Position numbers and translations under genes: made by a program | DNA from: Methylobacterium sp. DB0501 | GTDB taxonomy: Bacteria > Pseudomonadota > Alphaproteobacteria > Rhizobiales > Beijerinckiaceae | Assembly: GCF_011043735.1 (NCBI RefSeq) | Contig: NZ_JAAKGV010000017.1 | Span: forward strand, 62,001 to 126,000 | Direction of reading: 5' to 3' | DNA length: 64,000 nt | The notes under the pieces: model-generated | What the model was told of the DNA's origin: nothing | Database searches by the model: none | The model's input: only the letters and a program-made list of their open reading frames with translations | Shown: positions 52,124 through 61,567 of the stretch, in pieces | Position numbering within the stretch: the first letter of the stretch is position 1 | Layout: each line of letters opens with the position of its first letter

Positions 52124-52149
52124 CGGGATCGTCCCGGCTCGGGCTCGGA

Positions 52150-52854
52150 TCAGGCCTTGCTGGTCTCGGCCTCGTAGCGGGCGCGGGTCTCGGCGTTCGG
52201 CGGATAGAGGCCCGGCAGGGCGACGCCCTTGTCGACCTCCCGCATGATCCAGAGCTCGAGGCGCTCCTGCTCGACGGCGGCCAGCGCCACCTCCTCGGCC
52301 AAAGCCGCCGGGATCAGCACCGCGCCGTCGCCGTCGGCCACCACGATGTCATTTGGATAGACCGCGACGCCGCCGCAGCCGACCGGCTCGCCCCAGCCGA
52401 CGAAGGTCAGGCCCGACACCGAGGCCGGCGCCGCCACGCCGGAGCACCAGACCGGCAGGCCGGTGCCGTCGACGCCCTCGCCGTCGCGCACGACGCCGTC
52501 GGTGACGAGCGCCGCGACGCCGCGCTTCTTCATCCGGGCGCACAGGATGTCGCCGAAGATGCCGGCATCCTGCACCCCCATCGCGTCGACCACCGCGATG
52601 CAACCCTCGGGCATCGCCTCGATCGCCGCCCGGGTCGAGGTCGGGCTCGACCAGGATTCGGGCGTCGCCAGGTCCTCGCGGGCCGGCACGAAGCGTAAGG
52701 TGAAGGCCGGGCCGACCACCCGCTGCCCGGCGGCGAAGCGGGGCATCGGCCCGCGCATCCAGCAGCGGCGGATGCCCTTCTTCAGGAGCACCGTGGTGAG
52801 GGTGGCGGTGGTGACGGCCTGCAGGGCGTCGAGGAGCGTCTTGTCGAGCGGCAT
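52150..52854 (-). CDS. RraA family protein (HMG aldolase/dimethylmenaquinone methyltransferase-like)
   Basis: A 234-aa RraA-superfamily protein. Typical elements are RFAAGQRVVGPAFTLRFVP, GCIAVVDAMGVQDAGIFGDILC, GVAALVTDGVVRDGEGV and the late YPNDIVVADGDGAVLIPAALA. Members include HMG/CHA aldolases with bound metal and the RNase E inhibitor RraA; the extended length and D-x-D-G-A ending suggest the aldolase-like group. It lies 26 nt downstream of the YdcF gene's start on the same strand. Confidence 0.88.
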   Translation of the reverse strand: MPLDKTLLDALQAVTTATLTTVLLKKGIRRCWMRGPMPRFAAGQRVVGPAFTLRFVPAREDLATPESWSSPTSTRAAIEAMPEGCIAVVDAMGVQDAGIFGDILCARMKKRGVAALVTDGVVRDGEGVDGTGLPVWCSGVAAPASVSGLTFVGWGEPVGCGGVAVYPNDIVVADGDGAVLIPAALAEEVALAAVEQERLELWIMREVDKGVALPGLYPPNAETRARYEAETSKA

Positions 52855-53054
52855 CGGGCCTTCGGGGGCGTGTGGGGAAAAGGGACGGGGCGAGACCTAA
52901 GCAGACTCGCGTCGGCAGGCCAACGCCTCATCCGCCTAGGTTCTTGTCTCGCCGCAGATTTTTATCGCGGAACCGGCGGCCGCCTCTGCGAACTCGGCTT
53001 AGCCGATCCGGGGCCGGGCGGCCACGCCTCGGGATGCATGGCCCTCGCCGAGGC

Positions 53055-53672
53055 TCAGCTCAACGGCGGCAGCGCCGCGCCCGCCGCCGGCCGCGCCCTG
53101 ATCCGCTCGTACCAGGCCTGCAAGGCCGGCCGCTCGACGCGCGGCACGTCGAGGTGGAGCCAGCGATGCGCCGCGGCGCCGGCCGCGATGTCGGCCGCGG
53201 TGAAGCGGTCGCCGACCATGAAGGGACGCCCCATCAGGTGCGCGTCGAGGATCGCCGCGCACTCCTCCGAGGCCGCCACCGAGCGGTCGATGGCCGCCGG
53301 GTCGCGCTGCTCGGCCGGCATGCGCACGGTCTGCCAGAACGCGTCCCGGGTCGCGGGCGTGAAGCGGGTCGCCTGCCAGTCGAGCCACTGGTCGACGAGG
53401 GCGGCGTCCCGCGGATCCTCCGGCCACAGGCTCCCCGCGCCGTGGCCGCGGGCGAGGTAGCGCAGGATCGCGTTCGATTCCCAGAGGACGAAGCCGTCCT
53501 CCTCCATCACCGGCACGAGGCCGTTGGGATTGAGCGCCAGGTAGTCCGGATCGCGCACCCGCCCGAAGGCGCCGCCGGCCTCGACCCGCTCGTAAGCAAG
53601 CCCCAGCTCCTCGAGTCCCCACACCGCCTTCTGCACGTTGACGGAGCTCAGCCGTCCCCAGAGCCTGCGCAT
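53055..53672 (-). CDS. Glutathione S-transferase family protein
   Basis: A 205-aa GST. The N-terminal thioredoxin-like domain begins LWGRLSSVNVQKAVWGLEELGL and contains the glutathione-site NPNGLVPVMEEDGFVLWESNAILRYLA; the C-terminal helical domain has FMVGDRFTAADIAAGAAAHRW. The substrate is unknown. The 5' end overlaps the epmB coding end by 25 nt. Confidence 0.92.
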   Translation of the reverse strand: MRRLWGRLSSVNVQKAVWGLEELGLAYERVEAGGAFGRVRDPDYLALNPNGLVPVMEEDGFVLWESNAILRYLARGHGAGSLWPEDPRDAALVDQWLDWQATRFTPATRDAFWQTVRMPAEQRDPAAIDRSVAASEECAAILDAHLMGRPFMVGDRFTAADIAAGAAAHRWLHLDVPRVERPALQAWYERIRARPAAGAALPPLS

Positions 53673-54721
53673 GGCGTCTCCTCCTCCGATATCGGCGGGT
53701 AGGCGTGTTCCCGGCCCGTCGGGTCGGCGACGGTCCAGCCCGCCGGGCCGCCGGTCAGGTAGCCCGGGCCCACCGGAACCTTGCCGTATCCGCCCGGGAT
53801 GTCGAGGATGTAGGTCGGCTGCGCCAGTCCCGAGACCCGGCCGCGCAAGCGACGCACCAGCGCCTGGCCGTGATCGAGCGTGGTGCGCAGGTGGCCGGTG
53901 CCCGGGGCGAGGTCGCCGTGATGCAGGTAATAGGGCTTGACCCGGTTCTCGACGAAGGCGCGCATCAGGGCGGCGAGCGTGTCGGAATCGTCGTTGACGC
54001 CGGCGAGCAGCACCGACTGGCTCACCATCGGGATCCCGGCATCGACGAGCCGGGCGATCGCCGCGCGGGCGCTGCCCGAGAATTCCCGCGGATGGTTGGC
54101 GTGGAGCGCCACGAACACCGCGCCCTCGAAGCGCTTCAGCGCCGCGACCAGGCCGTCGTCGACCCGGCCCGGATCGACCACCGGCACGCGGGTATGGAGG
54201 CGCAGCACCCGGACATGCGGGATGTCCCTCAGGCCGGAGGCGATGCGGCCGAGGCGCCGGGGCGACAGCACCAGGGGATCGCCGCCGGTGACCACCACCT
54301 CCCAGATCTCCGGCCGGGCGGCGATGTAGGCGAGGGCCGCATCGAGCTCCGCGTCGGTGAGGCTGCCCTGCCCCTCCGGCCCCACCACCTCGCGGCGAAA
54401 GCAGAAGCGGCAATAGACCGGGCAGACGTGGAGGGGCTTGAGCAGCACCCGGTCGGGGTAGCGGTGGACGATGCCGGGCAGGGGCGAATGGGTCTCGTCG
54501 CCGATCGGGTCGGCCCGCTCCTCGGGGGCGGTGACCAGTTCCTCCGCCCGCGGCACGAACTGGCGGCCGATGCCGTCATCCGCGTCGGCGATCAGCCCGG
54601 CGATCTCGGGGGTGATCGACACGGCGTAGCGCGCCGCCACCCGTTCGAGGGCCGGGAGCCGCTCCGCCGGCACCAGGCCGCTCTCCGCGAGCCCGGCCGC
54701 ATTGCGGATCGACCCGCTCAC
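53648..54721 (-). CDS. epmB: EF-P beta-lysylation protein EpmB (lysine 2,3-aminomutase-like)
   Basis: A 357-aa radical-SAM enzyme with the CxxxCxxC cluster motif in HVCPVYCRFCFRREVVG, then TGGDPLVLSPRRLGRI and the PLP-lysine region with YLHHGDLAPGTGHLR. In E. coli EpmB converts L-alpha-lysine to beta-lysine for EF-P. Here it follows epmA on the same strand with a GTGA overlap, and efp is divergent from epmA, so the assignment is strong. The start is GTG. Confidence 0.92.
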   Translation of the reverse strand: MSGSIRNAAGLAESGLVPAERLPALERVAARYAVSITPEIAGLIADADDGIGRQFVPRAEELVTAPEERADPIGDETHSPLPGIVHRYPDRVLLKPLHVCPVYCRFCFRREVVGPEGQGSLTDAELDAALAYIAARPEIWEVVVTGGDPLVLSPRRLGRIASGLRDIPHVRVLRLHTRVPVVDPGRVDDGLVAALKRFEGAVFVALHANHPREFSGSARAAIARLVDAGIPMVSQSVLLAGVNDDSDTLAALMRAFVENRVKPYYLHHGDLAPGTGHLRTTLDHGQALVRRLRGRVSGLAQPTYILDIPGGYGKVPVGPGYLTGGPAGWTVADPTGREHAYPPISEEETPCAGSGDG

Positions 54722-55785
54722 CGGGCCCCCTGGGCATCGGGATGGTCGGCGACCGGCGTCCAGATCACCTCGTCGACCCGGCGGGCGCCGGTCGCCAGCA
54801 TGACGAGCCGGTCGAAGCCGAGCGCGATCCCGCTCGCCTCCGGCATCTGCGCCAGCGCCGCCAGGAAGTCCTCGTCGAGAGGATAGCGCTCGCCGTAGAC
54901 GCGCTCCTTCTCGTCCATCTCGGCGGAGAAGCGCCGGCGCTGCTCGGCCGCGTCGGTCAGTTCCCCGAAGGCGTTGGCGAGTTCGACGCCGCAGCAATAG
55001 AGCTCGAAGCGTTCCGCCACCCGCGGGTCGGCGGGGCTCGGCCGGGCGAGCGCGGCTTCCGGGATCGGGTACTCGCACAGGATCGTCGCCCGGCCGCGGC
55101 CGAGCGCCGGCTCGATCCGCTCGACCATGACGCGGCTGAACAGGTCGGACCAGGTATCGTCGGGGGCGGTGCGGAGGCCGGCCTGCGTGAGCGCGGCGGC
55201 CAGCGCCGGCCGGTCGGTCCCGGCATCCGGCGCCACCGTCGCCAGGAGGTCGATGCCGGCATGGCGCCGGAAGGCCTCCGCCACGGTGAGCCGCTCCGGC
55301 GCCGCGAACGGGTCGGCCTCGATCCCGCGCCAGGCAAAGCTCCTGGCGCCGGCGGTCTCGGCGGCCAGCGCCAGCAAGGCGGCGCAGTCGCCCATCAGGC
55401 TGTCGTAGGTCTCGCCCGCCCGGTACCATTCGAGCATGGTGAATTCGGGCTGGTGCAGGGCCCCGCGCTCGCGGTTGCGGTAGACGGGGCCGAGGCTGAA
55501 CAGCCGCGTCTCGCCCGCCGCCAGGAGCTTCTTGCAGGCGAATTCCGGCGAGGTGTGCAGGTAGAGCGGGTGCGGCAGCCCGTCCGGCCCGATCGCCGTG
55601 GTGGCGAAGGCGGACAGATGCGCCTCGTTCCCGGGCGAGACCTGGAGGGCGGCGGCCTCGATCTCGACGAAGTCCCGCTCGGCGAACCAGGCCCGTAGCG
55701 CTGCGACGACGCGGTTGCGCGCGAGGAGCCGCGGCCGGCGGTCGGCATGGACGTGGGGGGCCCACCAGGGCGAGGCGCGAGTCAT
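54718..55785 (-). CDS. epmA: EF-P--lysine ligase EpmA (lysyl-tRNA synthetase-like)
   Basis: A 355-aa class II aminoacyl-tRNA synthetase catalytic domain without the LysS anticodon-binding domain. Motif 2 PVYRNRERGALHQPEFTMLEWY and motif 3 GIALGFDRLVML are intact. EpmA ligates beta-lysine to EF-P. The start MTRASPWW is preferred over an upstream frame of 49 Arg/Pro-rich residues. It is coupled to epmB and divergent from efp. Confidence 0.93.
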   Translation of the reverse strand: MTRASPWWAPHVHADRRPRLLARNRVVAALRAWFAERDFVEIEAAALQVSPGNEAHLSAFATTAIGPDGLPHPLYLHTSPEFACKKLLAAGETRLFSLGPVYRNRERGALHQPEFTMLEWYRAGETYDSLMGDCAALLALAAETAGARSFAWRGIEADPFAAPERLTVAEAFRRHAGIDLLATVAPDAGTDRPALAAALTQAGLRTAPDDTWSDLFSRVMVERIEPALGRGRATILCEYPIPEAALARPSPADPRVAERFELYCCGVELANAFGELTDAAEQRRRFSAEMDEKERVYGERYPLDEDFLAALAQMPEASGIALGFDRLVMLATGARRVDEVIWTPVADHPDAQGAR

Positions 55786-55956
55786 GTGGCGGAGGTCATG
55801 GTGCGGACATCGATCGGGTGGCGGGCGACTGGCGGTCGCGCCTGAGATGCGATAGGGCGGGCCGGAAGGCATCCTCTGCCGGCGCGGCGCGCGAACGTGC
55901 GCGGCTTGGCGGACGCCGCCGCTCTCTGTCAACGCTTCCAGGTCAGGATTCGCCCC

Positions 55957-56526
55957 GTGCCGAAGGTCATCGCCAGCTCACTCCGCAAAGGCAACGTCGT
56001 CGACAAGGACGGCCGGCTCTACGTGATCCTCTCCGCCGAGAACATCCACCCCGGCAAGGGCACCCCGGTCACCCAGCTCGACATGCGCCGGATCACCGAC
56101 GGCGTGAAGGTCTCGGAGCGCTACCGCACCACCGAGCAGGTCGAGCGCGCCTATGTCGAGGACCGGGAGCACACCTTCCTGTACAGCGACGGCGAGGGGT
56201 ACCATTTCATGAACCCCGAATCCTACGAGCAGCTCGCGGTGCCGGAGGACGTGATCGGCGATCAGGCCCCCTACCTCCAGGAGGGCATGGCGGTGATGCT
56301 CTCGACCCATAACGGCGTGCCGCTGGCGCTCGAGCTGCCGCAGCGCGTCACCCTCGAGGTGACGGACACCGAGCCGGTGACCAAGGGCCAGACCGCCTCC
56401 TCGTCCTACAAGCCCGCCACCCTGTCGAACGGCATCCGGACCCTGGTGCCGCCGCATATCGGCACCGGCACCCGCATCGTCGTGATGACGGCGGACGGCT
56501 CCTACGTCGAGCGCGCCAAGGACTGA
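55957..56526 (+). CDS. efp: Elongation factor P
   Basis: A 189-aa three-domain EF-P, which relieves ribosome stalling at polyproline stretches. The modified residue is Lys34 in the loop NIHPGKGTPVTQL; the C-terminal signature is DTEPVTKGQTASSSYKPA. The start is GTG; an upstream frame adds 20 non-conserved residues. Being divergent from epmA-epmB fits post-translational beta-lysylation of Lys34. Many proteins in this window have Pro-rich stretches, such as the SH3b protein. Confidence 0.95.
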   Translation: MPKVIASSLRKGNVVDKDGRLYVILSAENIHPGKGTPVTQLDMRRITDGVKVSERYRTTEQVERAYVEDREHTFLYSDGEGYHFMNPESYEQLAVPEDVIGDQAPYLQEGMAVMLSTHNGVPLALELPQRVTLEVTDTEPVTKGQTASSSYKPATLSNGIRTLVPPHIGTGTRIVVMTADGSYVERAKD

Positions 56527-56565
56527 TCCCCGAGGACCGATCGCCCGGGCATCGGGTCGGGGCTT

Positions 56566-57528
56566 TCAGCCCCCGCCCGCCTCCCGGAAGCAGGCCCGGG
56601 ACACCGTGATCGCCCGGGCCTGCTCCTCCGCCGTGTAGCCGTCGCCCGCCCGCCACAGGCCCTCGCCGCGCAGTCGCACCAGCACGCAGCGCGCCGCCAC
56701 CCGGCAGACCGCCGCGCTGCCGCCGGCCTCGGCGCAATTCGCCCGGTACTCGCGCAGGAACGACGCCTCCCCCGCCCGCGGATGCGGCCCGGTGAGCGCC
56801 GCGACCCCGTAGAGCAGCCCGAGCAGCAGCGGCTGGTGCACGAGATAGACCGCGAGGCTGTGCCGCCCGGCCGCCGCCGCGACCCGCGCCGGTGCGCTGC
56901 GCGGCGCCCACGCCCCGAGCCGCGAGGCCGCGAGCCGCCCGCGCCCGAGCCGGCCGAGGCAGACACCCGCCAGCACGAAGCCGAACCAGGGGAAGAGCGG
57001 TACGTAGTCGTTCGAGGTCGGCACCGTGGCGCCGAGCCCGAGGAACAGCAGCCCCGGCGCATCGAGAAAGGCCGGCGCGCCGGCGAGCGCCGCGAGCGTC
57101 GGTCCGGCGAGGAAAAGGGCCGCCGCGAGCCCGACCACCGGCAGCGGCGCCGCCAGCGCCGGCAGGGCCAGCACGCTCGACAGGGCGATGCAGTGCAGGA
57201 TGCCGAAGAAGATCCAGGCGCCGGGAAACAGCCAGAAGGTCGCGAGCGAGATCGCCGCCGCAGCGAGGGCGATGCGCCCGAGCCGCGCGAGATACGGGCG
57301 CCAGCCGCCCCGGCCCCGTGCCAGGACGAGGCTCACCCCGACCAGCGCCAGGAAGCTGCCGGCGATGCCGTGCGCCGCCGCGCGCCCGACCGGGGAGAGG
57401 GCGGCGTTCTCGGGCGTCAGCCGCAGGAAGCCGAGATCCCAGGTGACGTGGTAGAGGGTCATCGCCGCAAGGGCGACGCCGCGGGCGAGATCGACGAGCG
57501 CGAGGCGGCGGGGCGTCGCGGGGGGCAT
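56566..57528 (-). CDS. DUF1624 / heparan-alpha-glucosaminide N-acetyltransferase-like membrane protein
   Basis: A 320-aa polytopic membrane protein with about eight helices. The RLALVDLARGVALAAMTLYHVTWDL N-terminus and YHVTWDLGFL are diagnostic of this family, and the late AGRHSLAVYLVHQPLLLGL resembles membrane acyltransferases. It may acylate a cell-surface sugar; the substrate is unknown. A Cys-containing C-terminal tail follows the last helix. Confidence 0.86.
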   Translation of the reverse strand: MPPATPRRLALVDLARGVALAAMTLYHVTWDLGFLRLTPENAALSPVGRAAAHGIAGSFLALVGVSLVLARGRGGWRPYLARLGRIALAAAAISLATFWLFPGAWIFFGILHCIALSSVLALPALAAPLPVVGLAAALFLAGPTLAALAGAPAFLDAPGLLFLGLGATVPTSNDYVPLFPWFGFVLAGVCLGRLGRGRLAASRLGAWAPRSAPARVAAAAGRHSLAVYLVHQPLLLGLLYGVAALTGPHPRAGEASFLREYRANCAEAGGSAAVCRVAARCVLVRLRGEGLWRAGDGYTAEEQARAITVSRACFREAGGG

Positions 57529-57862
57529 CGGGGTCTGAATCGCGGCTCTCCGGAAGCGGGCTCGGACACGGGTGACGCAAGAGGGTCTCCCGGCGCCCTC
57601 ATAGCCGAGGCCGACGCCCCTGCCCGCCCCTGCGGCGAAAACGCGCAGTGCGGGACGCGGATCCCCCTTCCGCGCCACAACCGAAGCGCGGCGCCCTCGG
57701 AACCTGCCTCCCGGGATTGCAGAATGCGCGGCAGGGAGGCGAATTCGGTGAGGGACATCACCCGGGAGGAGTCTCAACTCGGCGGATTTGGGCTTCCCCG
57801 GAGTCATGACTTCGTTAATCTGATGGGGAAGCGCGCGACGCGATTCGAGTGGGTTGCTTACG
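57529..57862. other. Leader region upstream of the cold-shock-domain gene
   Basis: No gene is seen. The region has GC-rich first half and a second half richer in AT (57740-57860) containing TTCGTTAATCTGATGG. A long 5' leader would be in keeping with cold-shock genes, but no specific cold-box could be assigned. Confidence 0.4.
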
Positions 57863-58489
57863 ATGTCGGACGAGTACGGTTCAGCCACGGCCGGGGAGCG
57901 GCTGGCGGGCGCGTTCGGGGAGAGCGCGCGCGACATCCGGTCCGGGCTCGACGCCGCAGCGGAGCGCCCGACCGAACTCGTCGAGGTCAGCGGCCGCATC
58001 AAATGGTTCGACGTCGCCAAGGGCTTCGGCTTCATCGTGCCGGATAGCGGCGCGGCCGACGTGCTGCTCCACGTCACCTGCCTGCGCCGCGACGGCTACC
58101 AGAGCGCCAGCGAGGGCGCCCGCATCGTCGTCGAGGCGGTGCAGCGCACCCGCGGCTGGCAGGCCTTCCGGGTCATCTCCCTCGACCAGACGACGGCGAC
58201 CCACCCGGCCGAGCTGCCGATGCCGCGCACCCACGTCACCGTGGTGCCGACGAGCGGGCTCGAGACCGCGGTCGTGAAGTGGTTCAACCGCCTGCGCGGC
58301 TTCGGCTTCCTGAGCCGTGGCGACGGCACGCCGGACATCTTCGTCCACATGGAGACCCTCCGGCGCTACGGCATCGCCGAGCTCAAGCCCGGCGAGCACG
58401 TCATGGTGCGCTACGGCGACGGCTCGAAGGGCCTGATGGCCGCCGAGGTGCGCCTGCTGACCGAAGCGGGGCCGCCCTCCTCCCATTGA
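57863..58489 (+). CDS. Protein with two cold-shock domains
   Basis: A 208-aa protein with tandem CspA-type domains. The first has GRIKWFDVAKGFGFIVPDSG and DVLLHVTCLRR (residues ~48-85), the second has AVVKWFNRLRGFGFLSRG and DIFVHMETLRRYG (~135-175). RNP1-like KGFGFI and RGFGFL and the FVH motif are kept. They bind single-stranded nucleic acid. Double-CSD proteins are common in Hyphomicrobiales. I start at MSDEYGS; a TTG 9 nt earlier is less likely. Confidence 0.93.
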   Translation: MSDEYGSATAGERLAGAFGESARDIRSGLDAAAERPTELVEVSGRIKWFDVAKGFGFIVPDSGAADVLLHVTCLRRDGYQSASEGARIVVEAVQRTRGWQAFRVISLDQTTATHPAELPMPRTHVTVVPTSGLETAVVKWFNRLRGFGFLSRGDGTPDIFVHMETLRRYGIAELKPGEHVMVRYGDGSKGLMAAEVRLLTEAGPPSSH

Positions 58490-58591
58490 TCCCCTCGTTT
58501 GGGCCGGGGACCGGTCACATTTTGGATTCGCCGGTGTTTCCGGCGGTGAATTCCCATCCCTTTCGTCGGACAATGCGCTAGCTCACGCGTC

Positions 58592-59083
58592 ATGTCGCTC
58601 CGCCTCGCACGGCCCCTCGCCGCCTCGCCGCGCCGCCTCCTCGCCGCGCTCGTCCTGCTGCTGCTGCCGGCGCTCGCGCCGTCGGCCGCCCTCGCCGACG
58701 GCCCGTTCGAGCCGCTGACGATCGTCTCGCGCTCCGGCCGCCACACCTTCCAGGTCGAGGTGATGCGCGACGATGCCGGGCGCGCTCAGGGCCTGATGTT
58801 CCGCCGTACCATGGCGCCGGATCGCGGCATGCTGTTCGACTTCGAGCGCAACGCCCCGGTGGCGATGTGGATGAAGAACACCTACCTGCCGCTCGACATG
58901 CTGTTCATCCGCCCCAACGGCACGGTGGCGCGCATCGCCAGCGATACCGAGCCGCTCTCGACCCGCACCATCGAATCGGGCGAGCCGGTGCTGGGCGTGC
59001 TCGAGCTCAATGCCGGCACCGCCGCGCGCCTCGGGCTGCACGCGGGCGACAAGGTCGAGCACCCGCTGTTCCGCGGGCGCTGA
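58592..59083 (+). CDS. DUF192 family secreted protein
   Basis: A 163-aa protein with a signal peptide (RRLLAALVLLLLPALAPSAALA) and a DUF192 domain: FQVEVMRDDAGRAQGLMFRR, MLFDFERNAPVAMWMKNTYLPLDMLFI and VLGVLELNAGTAARLGLHAGDKV. Its function is unknown and it is expected to be periplasmic. Confidence 0.92.
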   Translation: MSLRLARPLAASPRRLLAALVLLLLPALAPSAALADGPFEPLTIVSRSGRHTFQVEVMRDDAGRAQGLMFRRTMAPDRGMLFDFERNAPVAMWMKNTYLPLDMLFIRPNGTVARIASDTEPLSTRTIESGEPVLGVLELNAGTAARLGLHAGDKVEHPLFRGR

Positions 59084-59122
59084 GAGCGGAGGCCCGGCGG
59101 CTGGCCGCCGGGCCCGATTCGG

Positions 59123-59338
59123 TCAGAAGCCGCGGTTCGAGATGCTCGGGATCGACGGCTGGGTGAAGGCACGGTTGACGTCGGGGCGGCGCTGCGTCCC
59201 GTTGGTGTCGTTCGAGCGCACGTAGTTCTTGGTGTCGAAGGTCTCGGCGAGGCCGGTGCCGCGCGGGTCGCCGGCGCTGGTGCAGGCGGCGGCGAGGCCC
59301 GCGAGGGTGAGCGCCGCGGCGACACGAAGGAAACGCAT
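59123..59338 (-). CDS. Small putative lipoprotein, 71 aa
   Basis: The N-terminus MRFLRVAAALTLAGLAAAC looks like a lipoprotein signal with Cys19 as the lipid site. The mature part (TSAGDPRGTGLAETFDTKNY ... NRAFTQPSIPSISNRGF) is short and polar, with no known domain. It probably sits in the outer membrane or periplasm. Confidence 0.6.
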   Translation of the reverse strand: MRFLRVAAALTLAGLAAACTSAGDPRGTGLAETFDTKNYVRSNDTNGTQRRPDVNRAFTQPSIPSISNRGF

Positions 59339-59570
59339 GGATCGGTCCTGATTCTCTCGGGCGTCTTGCACTCGGGGCGCCGTTGCCGGGCGTCTGGCGC
59401 TGACAGAGCTTCCGGGGTGCCCGGCTCCCGACCGCCCGTCAAGGCGCCGGGCGCCGCCCACCGCCGCAAACCCCTCCCCTGTGCCCCCCGCGCCGCGTTC
59501 GGCGGAATGTGTGGAGGGCTGCGATTCTCCGGCTGGCGGAGTCGGGAGCTTTGCGCGAGAGTCCGGGCCG

Positions 59571-59819
59571 ATGAGCAACGTCGTTCCCCTGCTGCGCCCG
59601 CGTCCGGCGCCCGATGCCGCCGCCCGCGCCACCGCGTCGGTCGTCTCCGATCTGGTGACGATCGCCGAGCAGCTGCACGACATCGGCGCCCGCGCCGCCT
59701 TCCTCGGCCGGCCGCGGGGGGAGACCGAGCGCACGGTGCAGATGGTGCTGGACGCCGTGACGTCGATCGAGCGGGCGCTCGACACGATCACGGATGGCGG
59801 GGATTACACGCCGTTCTAG
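59571..59819 (+). CDS. Small helical protein, 82 aa
   Basis: A short cytosolic protein that looks helical (ASVVSDLVTIAEQLHDIGARAA and TVQMVLDAVTSIERAL). I recognise no family. The GC3 pattern supports coding; the start at MSNVVPLLRP is preferred over a longer frame. Confidence 0.5.
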   Translation: MSNVVPLLRPRPAPDAAARATASVVSDLVTIAEQLHDIGARAAFLGRPRGETERTVQMVLDAVTSIERALDTITDGGDYTPF

Positions 59820-60051
59820 AGCGGTTGCCCGGATAGTCGGCATCTCCGGTCGCGCGTGGCTCCGCCGCGCGCTGCTGCCGTCCATCCCTGCCTTCGATCG
59901 GCATCCGCTCTCCTTGCCAGGGACTTTGTTCGGGCTGACATGGAATTGCCCCGATGCCGCTGTGACAAGGATTGCGGCGTCGTATCTGGCTTGCAGCGGG
60001 CATGACGCTGGGACAGGATGGATCGTCGATCCATAAAAGTCCGCATGAGCG

Positions 60052-60705
60052 ATGATCAGCCTCGCGACCTTTGCGACGTTCTACGTCGCCGTCCTCGCTC
60101 TCCAGATGTCGCCCGGGCCGGATATGCTGCTCATTCTCGGGCGCGGGGTCGGCCAGGGGCGCCGCGTCGCCTTGCTGGCCGCGACCGGCGCGACGATCCT
60201 GGCCGCTGCCGTCCAGCTGCCTCTCCTGGCGCTGGGCGTCGCATCCCTCATGCAGGCATCCCCCGTCGCCTTCGCGATCCTGCGCTGGACCGGCGCGGCC
60301 TATCTCGTGTGGCTCGGGATCAGGATCCTCACGCGGGCCGGGCAGCGCGACGTGTCGGCCAGGGCGGCCGGTCCCGTGTCGGATTGGACCGCGTTGCGCG
60401 AAGGTATGGTGAGCAACCTCACCAATCCGAAGCCCCTGATGTTCATGCTGGCCTTCCTGCCGCAATTCGTCGATCCGACGAACGGCTGGCCGGTGGCCGC
60501 GCAATTGCTGCTGCTCGGCGGCATCCAGAAACTGTCCGGCTTCACGGTGCTGGCCGCCGTCGCAGTCGGGGCCGGAAGCATCGGGGGATGGCTGGCGCGC
60601 CATCCGGGCCTGATCGCCTGGCAGGAGCGGTTCACCGGTCTCGTGATGGTCGGCCTGGGCGTGCGGCTCGCCCTGAGCGGCGATACGCGGTCCGCCCGGC
60701 TCTGA
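60052..60705 (+). CDS. LysE/RhtB-family amino-acid exporter
   Basis: A 217-aa six-helix exporter. The LQMSPGPDMLLILGRG motif (residues ~17-32) and GMVSNLTNPKPLMFMLAFLPQFVD are diagnostic of the RhtB subfamily, which exports homoserine, threonine and related compounds. It differs from the other LysE-type gene at 24.1 kb, which is coupled to an ACP. It stands alone, with a 232-nt gap upstream. Confidence 0.92.
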   Translation: MISLATFATFYVAVLALQMSPGPDMLLILGRGVGQGRRVALLAATGATILAAAVQLPLLALGVASLMQASPVAFAILRWTGAAYLVWLGIRILTRAGQRDVSARAAGPVSDWTALREGMVSNLTNPKPLMFMLAFLPQFVDPTNGWPVAAQLLLLGGIQKLSGFTVLAAVAVGAGSIGGWLARHPGLIAWQERFTGLVMVGLGVRLALSGDTRSARL

Positions 60706-60777
60706 CCCGAGCCCGGCTCCGACCCGGCCACTGACCGATCCCGCAATCGTACTCGACCGGGGGGGATCGCGTGTCCC

Positions 60778-61503
60778 TCACGTCCCCGCGTCGAGCACGC
60801 TCCGGAACACCGCCCCGTAATGGCAGGCGGCCGCCGCCAGCACGAAGCCGTGCCAGATCGCGTTCTGGAACGGCAATTGCCGCCAGACGTGGAAGATGAC
60901 CCCGAGCGAGTAGAGCAGGCCGCCGGCGCCGAGCAGCCACAGGGCCGGCGGCGACAGGGCGGCGATCACCGATTCGTAGGCCATGATGCCGCTCCAGCCC
61001 AAGGCCAGGTAGAGCGCGATCGCCAGCCGGTCGAAGCGTCCCGGCAGGGTCAGCTTCACCGCGGCGCCCGCCACCGCCACGAGCCAGATCCCGCCGAGCA
61101 GCCCGAAGGCGAAGCTGTCGGTGCCGACCAGGGTCACGAGTGGCGTGTAGGTGCCGGCGATCATCAGGAAGATGGTGGCGTGGTCGGCCCGGCGCAGGCG
61201 CCATTTCAGCCGGCCGACCGGGCACATGTTGTAGGCCGCCGAGGTACCGAGCATCGCCACCAGGCCGGCGGCATAGACGCCGACCGCGATCTTCTCGGAG
61301 ACGGCGAGGTTCGAGAGGGCGGCGCTGATCGTCAGCGCCAGGGCGCCGATCACGCCCAGGCTCACGCCGACCACGTGCACGACGCCGTCCGCCATCAATT
61401 CGCGGGGCGTGTAGGTCCAGGCGAGGCTCAAGGGGCGCCCGTCGGGCGCGAAGCGCGCGTTCAGGGCTGAGGGTACGTCCAGGGCTGGCTCCTGCGCAGA
61501 CAT
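60778..61503 (-). CDS. trhA: Hemolysin III / PAQR-family membrane protein
   Basis: A 241-aa seven-helix membrane protein. The TPRELMADGVVHVVGVSLGVIG N-terminus, RLKWRLRRADHATIFLMIAGTYTP block and FHVWRQLPFQNAIWHGFV end are characteristic of the YqfA/hemolysin III group, whose conserved His residues probably bind zinc. Bacterial members are linked to membrane fluidity and lipid homeostasis rather than haemolysis. A GTTC-N7-GTTC-like motif lies 65 nt upstream on the minus strand, possibly by chance. Confidence 0.9.
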   Translation of the reverse strand: MSAQEPALDVPSALNARFAPDGRPLSLAWTYTPRELMADGVVHVVGVSLGVIGALALTISAALSNLAVSEKIAVGVYAAGLVAMLGTSAAYNMCPVGRLKWRLRRADHATIFLMIAGTYTPLVTLVGTDSFAFGLLGGIWLVAVAGAAVKLTLPGRFDRLAIALYLALGWSGIMAYESVIAALSPPALWLLGAGGLLYSLGVIFHVWRQLPFQNAIWHGFVLAAAACHYGAVFRSVLDAGT

Positions 61504-61567
61504 CGGGCCTCCGCTCCGCGACTCCGGGAGACGGCCTCCCGGTCGAACGAGACTAAAGCGGAAGCAT

